DNA from: Paraglomus occultum
Lineage: Eukaryota; Glomeromycota; Glomeromycetes; Paraglomerales; Paraglomeraceae
NCBI GenBank assembly: GCA_910592205.1
Contig: CAJVPJ010000430.1
Location: 1-25,358, forward strand
Direction: 5' to 3'
DNA: 25,358 nt
Shown here: in pieces, positions 21,001 to 25,358 of the stretch
Numbering within the stretch: position 1 is the stretch's first letter
How the letters are laid out: each line of letters opens with the position of its first letter
The notes under the pieces: generated by a model
Told to the model about the DNA's origin: nothing
The model's database searches: none
The model's input: only the letters and a program-made list of their open reading frames with translations
Program-made: the position numbers and the translations under genes

Positions 21001-23752
21001 ACATTTATTATTAGTTATGGACAATGAAACACAATATGCATTACTAAGTCAATACAATGGACTAATAATTCTACCTTTTTGAAGTCATTTGACGTTCTGT
21101 CAATCTCAGATAGTAGCACTCCTTCACCATCTTCTCCAACTGATTTTTGTTTATGCTCCCCGAGTCCAGCAGTGCAGCTCTGAACCAATTGGAGAATGAG
21201 AGCGGATACCATCTGAATAGATTTACCGTCAGGCAATCTAAACATAAAAAGATACTTTTAAATCATTGTAATATAACCAATACCAATACATAGGTAATTT
21301 CTTCGGCATGCAATCACATATACACACTCATGCTCTCCTCCCTTTGCTCGCCCCCCCCCCCCCCCCCTCTTTTTTTACCTACCTAAACTGTCTCAAATTT
21401 CTCTTTGCAGTAGGCAACTTGATCAAAGATGTCAAAATTTCCTCTAATATCCACGTCCTCTGTTTATGATGATTGGTAAACACTGATCTTAGCAGTCCTA
21501 ATGCTACAAGCTTTACTCCTTCCAATCCACTGTTGCCAAAGAAAGTGTTTGCATTGTTGCTTCCTGAATCTACGAAAAAGGGTCCGATGGCTATAAAGCT
21601 AACAGTTATTACTACACTGTCAGAAAGCTCTTCCTGTTGCATTAGATCGTAGAGGCGCTGGAGAAAATTGGTAAGGGTTGGTAGCATGGTTGATATTTGA
21701 CGTCTGATTCTAGGAGTAAGAAAAGTTAAGGAAACTAGCGGAAGGTAAAATTATTTGGGGATGCAATCTTATAATCATAAAATTATAGAAACATGAGAAC
21801 AATATGTAAAAGGATATTTTCCTAAATATTCTCTTAGTCCTGCATCAGATTCGTCTAATATTGAAGATTTAAGAAAGATGAGTATCGGGAGATAATCACA
21901 CAAGAGAGAATTCAGATATAAATTTAACATACTGCTTAGTTCATCTGTGTTGGCACTCATTTCCAAGACTCTGTATATCACGCCAGTCAGTTGGTTTCTA
22001 ACAAGATTTACACAAGATACAATCAAGTCCTCAGGATACAACTGAATCAGAAATGAAAATATTAGTAAGCAATAATAAATTATGTTCCTCGAATTATGCT
22101 ATGCTTACGTATGACTCCCCAACTGTGATCAACCAACCTGCTTGCTCAGCTTTCCGCCAGTCATAATAGTAAATGCAGCAATAGCCGCCTCAATTCCATT
22201 CATAATCTTTTCAATCCTGTCCTCTACTCTCTGCATTTTGACATCCTCGTCTTCGTTCTCATAATCCTCCTCTTCCTTAGTTTTTCCGTTGTTATTTTTA
22301 CCAGTCCCTCCAATTTTGACATTCTTAAACACGTCCAATGCCTCTACTTCTCTGATAGCTCTCTCTAATATCTTTAACACTCGGGACAAGTCCTCTACTT
22401 CTACGTCTTCCAATCGATGGTACTTTCTGGCTTTGTTTACGAGTTTGATGAGTTTGTGGGTTATTTCTGTGGTTAAAAGCGGTTCTTGAGAGGAGAGAGA
22501 TGACGGAAGAAAAAAGTGATTTTCATGTGTAAAAGCGGGAGAAATGAGGGTGGTGGACGGGTCGGTAAGGGATAAAGAGTCTTCGGATTCGAATATTGCG
22601 CTTATAAAATTTATTAATTTGTTTAACGCGGCTGCATGATAGGTAAGCGATTAAAAGAGCAAGCGTTGTCAGTATAAAATAGGCATACTGATAGCATCAA
22701 CAAACTTATGTTCATATTATCTGATCTCGTCCACGTTATAGCGTGACGCAACATACCATCACCGTTTCTCTCATCTTCTCGCTCTCTAGCTCTCTTCTGG
22801 CTATCATTGAATACTGATCGTCTATTTCCATCTCCACCGTCATGTACAGAATTTTTATGAATGACGGCACTAATGTTGTTATTAGGGAGATTTTTCGGAG
22901 CACGAGTGTTACTTGCACGATTGTTGTCGTTGTTGCGTGTAATTGAACCAGTCGTTCCACCCGATGTTGTTGCCGGGAGTATAAAAGTACTTCCATATTC
23001 ATTATTGTTAAACGTTGTCTTTGATATTGATGAAGAGTTAACTGAACCCGATACTGGTAATTGAGGCTCTTGATTATACTGATTTGCAACCACTATAGAT
23101 GCTTTTGGATCAATTGTCTGTATGTGACTTTTTTGCGATATCGATGTTCGATAATCGTTCGTAAACTCAAAGATAGGTTGTGTGTATAGTGACTGTGCTG
23201 GGTTCTTGAATCGACTGTACGGAGCAAGGGTTATATCATGAACAAAATTTTCGAAGTAAAGCAATTGATGTTATCACTAATACACTTTTCTTTTAGCCGA
23301 ACTTACATATAACTAACATCGATTTGTTCCAAAGCATATCTTGCAGTCTTCAACTGACTTTGTAATTCTAAATCAACTTGTTGTGACGTAGAAGTGTCAA
23401 ATAATGCGGCTATATTTGCATACTGTGGGTCATATATATTACATGTCGAATGTTCAAGATACGCGATCGATACCGAGGGCAGTTCTCCAAGAACTATGAA
23501 AGACAAATCAAAGGTCAATTAACGGATCAATGTCAATTGAATAAACTGGTAACGAATCAAGTCAATTACACTCAAGGTTCACATGCAACACTCGGGTGAC
23601 TTTCGTAATCACATACCAGCAGTAGCAGGAGTAAATGTACTTATGGCTGAGTATGAGAGAGCAGAGCGTACATCAGCCGGAGTAGCAGTGAGAGAGCTTT
23701 CACTTCCCTCGCCAATATACTTGTCACCACTTGGACAGTATGAGGTATTCAT
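15003..23752 (-). CDS. SCC2: Cohesin loader subunit Scc2/Mis4/NIPBL
   Basis: Thirty exons: 23752-23617, 23493-23307, 23214-22757, 22631-22138, 22041-21818, 21715-21383, 21237-21075, 20974-20756, 20668-20474, 20395-20291, 20216-19978, 19909-19714, 19627-19481, 19394-19257, 19179-18949, 18870-18763, 18691-18581, 18495-18358, 18279-18186, 18118-17981, 17892-17861, 17745-17481, 17388-17319, 17201-17066, 16952-16772, 16706-16555, 16477-15853, 15745-15670, 15537-15381, 15311-15003. They join in phase to 2018 codons plus stop. Family landmarks: LPTAKRNLRQFR then DGKSIQMVSALILQLVQSC (about 597-632); FDSILSRILVSLDLG then AFRTKALRALGQVV (about 940-975); RQTIAQRLQDSSPAVRDAA (about 987-1005); DVGLSVRKRVIKLLRDIYLK; QGLAHPVLCMPTIVALETSP (about 1511-1530). 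The N-terminal 260 residues are low-complexity, where Scc4/MAU2 would bind; HEAT repeats fill the middle. It should load cohesin on chromatin with Scc4. The tail is basic with an AT-hook-like RGRPRG. The ATG is the first in frame after a stop. Confidence 0.93.
15125..15145 (-). other. AT-hook-like motif in the Scc2 C-terminal tail
   Basis: The last exon encodes HRGRPRGSKKR, an AT-hook core (G-R-P with flanking basic residues). A lysine/arginine run and an acidic glycine-rich end (GEDEDDGMGE) follow. It lies outside the HEAT-repeat body and suggests direct minor-groove contact with AT-rich DNA. Confidence 0.55.
17861..17892 (-). other. 32-nt micro-exon of the Scc2 gene
   Basis: Exon 21 encodes only DKLKDLLFIDK, with the D codon split across the intron. 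It is flanked by CCTCAG and GTATAT splice sites, phase 1 in and phase 0 out. Leaving it out would break the frame, so it is required. Confidence 0.75.
21238..21382 (-). other. GT-AG intron with a 17-base G run near the 5' splice site
   Basis: The intron of the Scc2 gene between exons 6 and 7 starts GTAGGTAAAAAAAGA. It then holds 17 consecutive G residues on the sense strand (plus-strand C17 at 21351-21367), followed by GGG and GG runs. Phase 2 splicing joins QFR to LPDGKSIQ, matching the family. Confidence 0.75.
21716..21817 (-). other. U12-type (minor spliceosome) AT-AC intron in Scc2
   Basis: No GT donor of the right phase exists between exons 5 and 6. Instead the sense strand reads GGAAA|ATATCCTTTT at 21817, a full match to the U12 5' splice site. 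TTCCTTAAC at 21733-21725 is a full match to the U12 branch site. The branch A lies 10 nt from a terminal AC (21717-21716), or 16 nt from an AG (21711-21710). Both ends give the needed phase 2, differing by two codons. Intron length is 102 or 108 nt. Confidence 0.85.
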
Positions 23753-24584
23753 TATATTAAAGGCAGACACAACGACGGAACAAAGTACATATGATCATAC
23801 AAGTAATTTAAGAATATTATATAATATATTATTAGTAGTATAGTACTTTTATAACAAATAACACTATTTTACTCTATAGGAAAGATCAGTATAGGTGAAG
23901 GAAGGGAATATTATACTTTGAATTAAGAGAGAAGAAAGTGAAAATTGGAAAAGAGGTTCGTGTTCTATATAATTTTGACTTGTTATTTGTACAATACACC
24001 CCATGCCGAGATTGGGGTGAGGGGTTTTGAAACGTCACCACAAACAAAAAATATGTATGATGATGTATTGAATGTATTATTATTATTATTATTATGTATT
24101 GACTGTATTTACGTATTTATGTATTTATGTTTGATGTATTGGATGTAGGAAGGAGGTAAATATAAGGCAAAGGACTGCGTCGAATCAACCGCGTCAATTA
24201 GACATTAGAACACTGAAAGACTGTAATTGGTTTTACTTACTCGGCGAACGAATTAGTGATGTCATTATTCGTTCAGCCTTATGATAGAAACCGCATACTG
24301 TTTCAATTTAAATTGGAAACATCATAAAAATATGGTCTCTTTAGTATACAGCTGACCGGATGAATTTTTATCAAAATACCGAATATATCATATGGATTAA
24401 TATTCAATTTTGCGTTGGAAGAAGATGCATTATCAATGAATGCTTCTAAATTTGGATTACATACTAACACAAAGCTGAAACACAGTTGCACGATACCGTA
24501 AGAGGACAAGAATAAAGCTACAAACCACACCCGTATTAAAAACCTTTATTACTAATAATAATAACTTTACATAATAATAATAAG
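23753..24584. other. Intergenic 5' flank of the cohesin-loader gene
   Basis: No supported gene. It contains a short TTA microsatellite at about 24077-24095 and imperfect GTATTTAT repeats to about 24130. A minus-strand open frame at 24530-24303 starts at a non-ATG codon and resembles no family I know. The promoter of the Scc2 gene should lie here, but I see no defined element. Confidence 0.4.
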
Positions 24585-24902
24585 GTAATAACAAGTTCTG
24601 TTAAGAGAATAGGCTCTCGAGTCAGCCTAAACTGACTTCTTTGTATTTGTTGAAGAAAAATTTTGTGTGCACTATTAATATCAAATGTTTGTTTGCATTG
24701 GGGATAACAAACCATCTTAATCTTGGACTTTTTATGAATATGACCGCAGAGTCTGATCTTTTATTTGTGTAGTCTACACGTTACTACTTGACTATGACAC
24801 CAGGGATGCTCTCATACCTTGTTTTGTAATTGTAATAGTAATGATGAAACACTGACATTCAAATATTATGCAATCAGAATGTCTCTTCCTGGATTAATCA
24901 TT
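24585..24902 (-). pseudogene. Fanzor (eukaryotic TnpB-like) fragment B, decayed
   Basis: The minus strand reads INPGRDILIA (24898-24869), matching the RuvC-I DPG motif with Asn in place of the catalytic Asp. After an apparent deletion it continues with VDYTNKRSD, then CGHIHKKSKIKMVCYPQC. That segment is a CxxC-type zinc finger whose second Cys pair, CYPQC, survives here. FDINSAHKIFL follows (third RuvC motif, degenerate), then SQFRLTREPILLTELV. Stops and a frame change lie between the RuvC-I and zinc-finger parts. The distance between them is far shorter than in intact Fanzors. The C-terminal SQFRLT block is shared with fragment A, so the two come from one family but decayed separately. Confidence 0.7.
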
Positions 24903-25358
24903 ATAAACTCATAATAATAAATATTAATGTCTTCAGATTGACAGCTCAAGGTCGAATTGAGTCAAAACATTTATTGAAGTGCATGACATTGTGCTGAATG
25001 AAACATCACAGATAAATCCAAAACTGGTACAGTGATGGATAATTGCTTTATTATTATATCATTGATTTGAATATTTGGGCCTTGAAATACTGCAAGTAGT
25101 TATAAAAATACCTTTTGTGAGTTACTTAATTGCTAAAAGTTTGCATTCGATTACTATTACTATTACTATTGAAATCCAGACTAAAATTAGAATCATTTGC
25201 TATGCAAAGTAGTCATAATAATAATTAAACCTTATGTTTTGAATTGTGATTGTTAATTAAAAATTAAAAATTAAATATTAATATCAGTCATGGGACATGT
25301 CCCCGTACAGGGGTTCGAAATGTTGTCAATAGTGATGATCAGCATGCCGATCACGATT
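24903..25358. other. AT-rich intergenic end with a small palindrome cluster
   Basis: Mostly A/T-rich simple sequence (TTACTATTACTATTACTATT near 25150). At 25292-25303 a perfect palindrome GGGACATGTCCC overlaps a CCCC-GTACA-GGGG hairpin (25301-25313), followed by TTCGAA. The last 27 bases hold GTGAT and ATCAC as an inverted pair around GCATGC. No gene is visible. Confidence 0.4.

Noticed and set aside
21775-21817. Ordinary GT donors (TATT|GTTCTC, CAT|GTTTCT) for the Scc2 intron after exon 5
   Set aside because: They are poor donors with phases 1 and 0, whereas the next exon needs phase 2. The ATATCC donor fits both phase and consensus.
1708-24426. 16-base shared word TTTTGCGTTGGAAGAA near 1709 (plus) and 24410 (plus)
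   Set aside because: The flanking sequence is not similar, so a chance match or very old repeat cannot be told apart.
24303-24530. 75-codon minus-strand frame upstream of Scc2
   Set aside because: No ATG start, no recognisable motif, and composition like the surrounding intergenic DNA.
25308-25322. GGGGTTCGAAAT resembling a tRNA T-loop / B box
   Set aside because: There is no complementary T stem after the loop and no cloverleaf or A box at the right distance upstream.

Overview
The window looks like nuclear DNA of an early-diverging fungus, most likely Mucoromycota and possibly Glomeromycotina-like. The grounds are AT-rich, intron-dense genes with short introns (mostly 65-160 nt), a fungal-type Pan1 N-terminus, decayed Fanzor and Tigger-type transposon remnants between genes, and one intron with perfect U12-type signals. 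The taxon is inference. The two gene families are not.

Two large genes dominate, both on the minus strand and in tandem. Positions 12752-4672 hold a 19-exon gene for a protein of about 1991 residues. In order it has LxxQx[TSA]G repeats, two EH domains, coiled coils, a long ER/K single-helix tract, a proline-rich region and a WH2 motif. These are followed by two SH3 domains, a DH (RhoGEF) domain, a PH domain and a C2 domain. It reads as Pan1 joined to the C-terminal half of long intersectin, linking endocytic coat assembly, actin nucleation and Rho-family GTPase activation in one chain. Positions 23752-15003 hold a 30-exon gene for the cohesin loader Scc2/Mis4/NIPBL (about 2018 residues). Both models were spliced by hand. 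Every exon junction is phase-consistent and both totals (5976 and 6057 nt) are multiples of three.

The intergenic DNA holds mobile-element debris. A Tigger/CENP-B-like transposase pseudogene (13721-14690, plus) lies head-to-head with a Fanzor (eukaryotic TnpB relative) C-terminal fragment (13035-13320, minus). A second, independently decayed Fanzor fragment lies upstream of the cohesin-loader gene (24585-24902, minus). Both Fanzor fragments and the Tigger remnant carry stops or frame changes and appear dead.

The left 4.6 kb is mostly AT-rich non-coding DNA. It holds one possible small spliced gene (1276-1642, plus, weak) and one unidentified frameshifted coding remnant (2676-3284, minus). 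The right 0.45 kb is AT-rich with a small palindrome cluster near the edge. I saw no rRNA, tRNA or CRISPR array.
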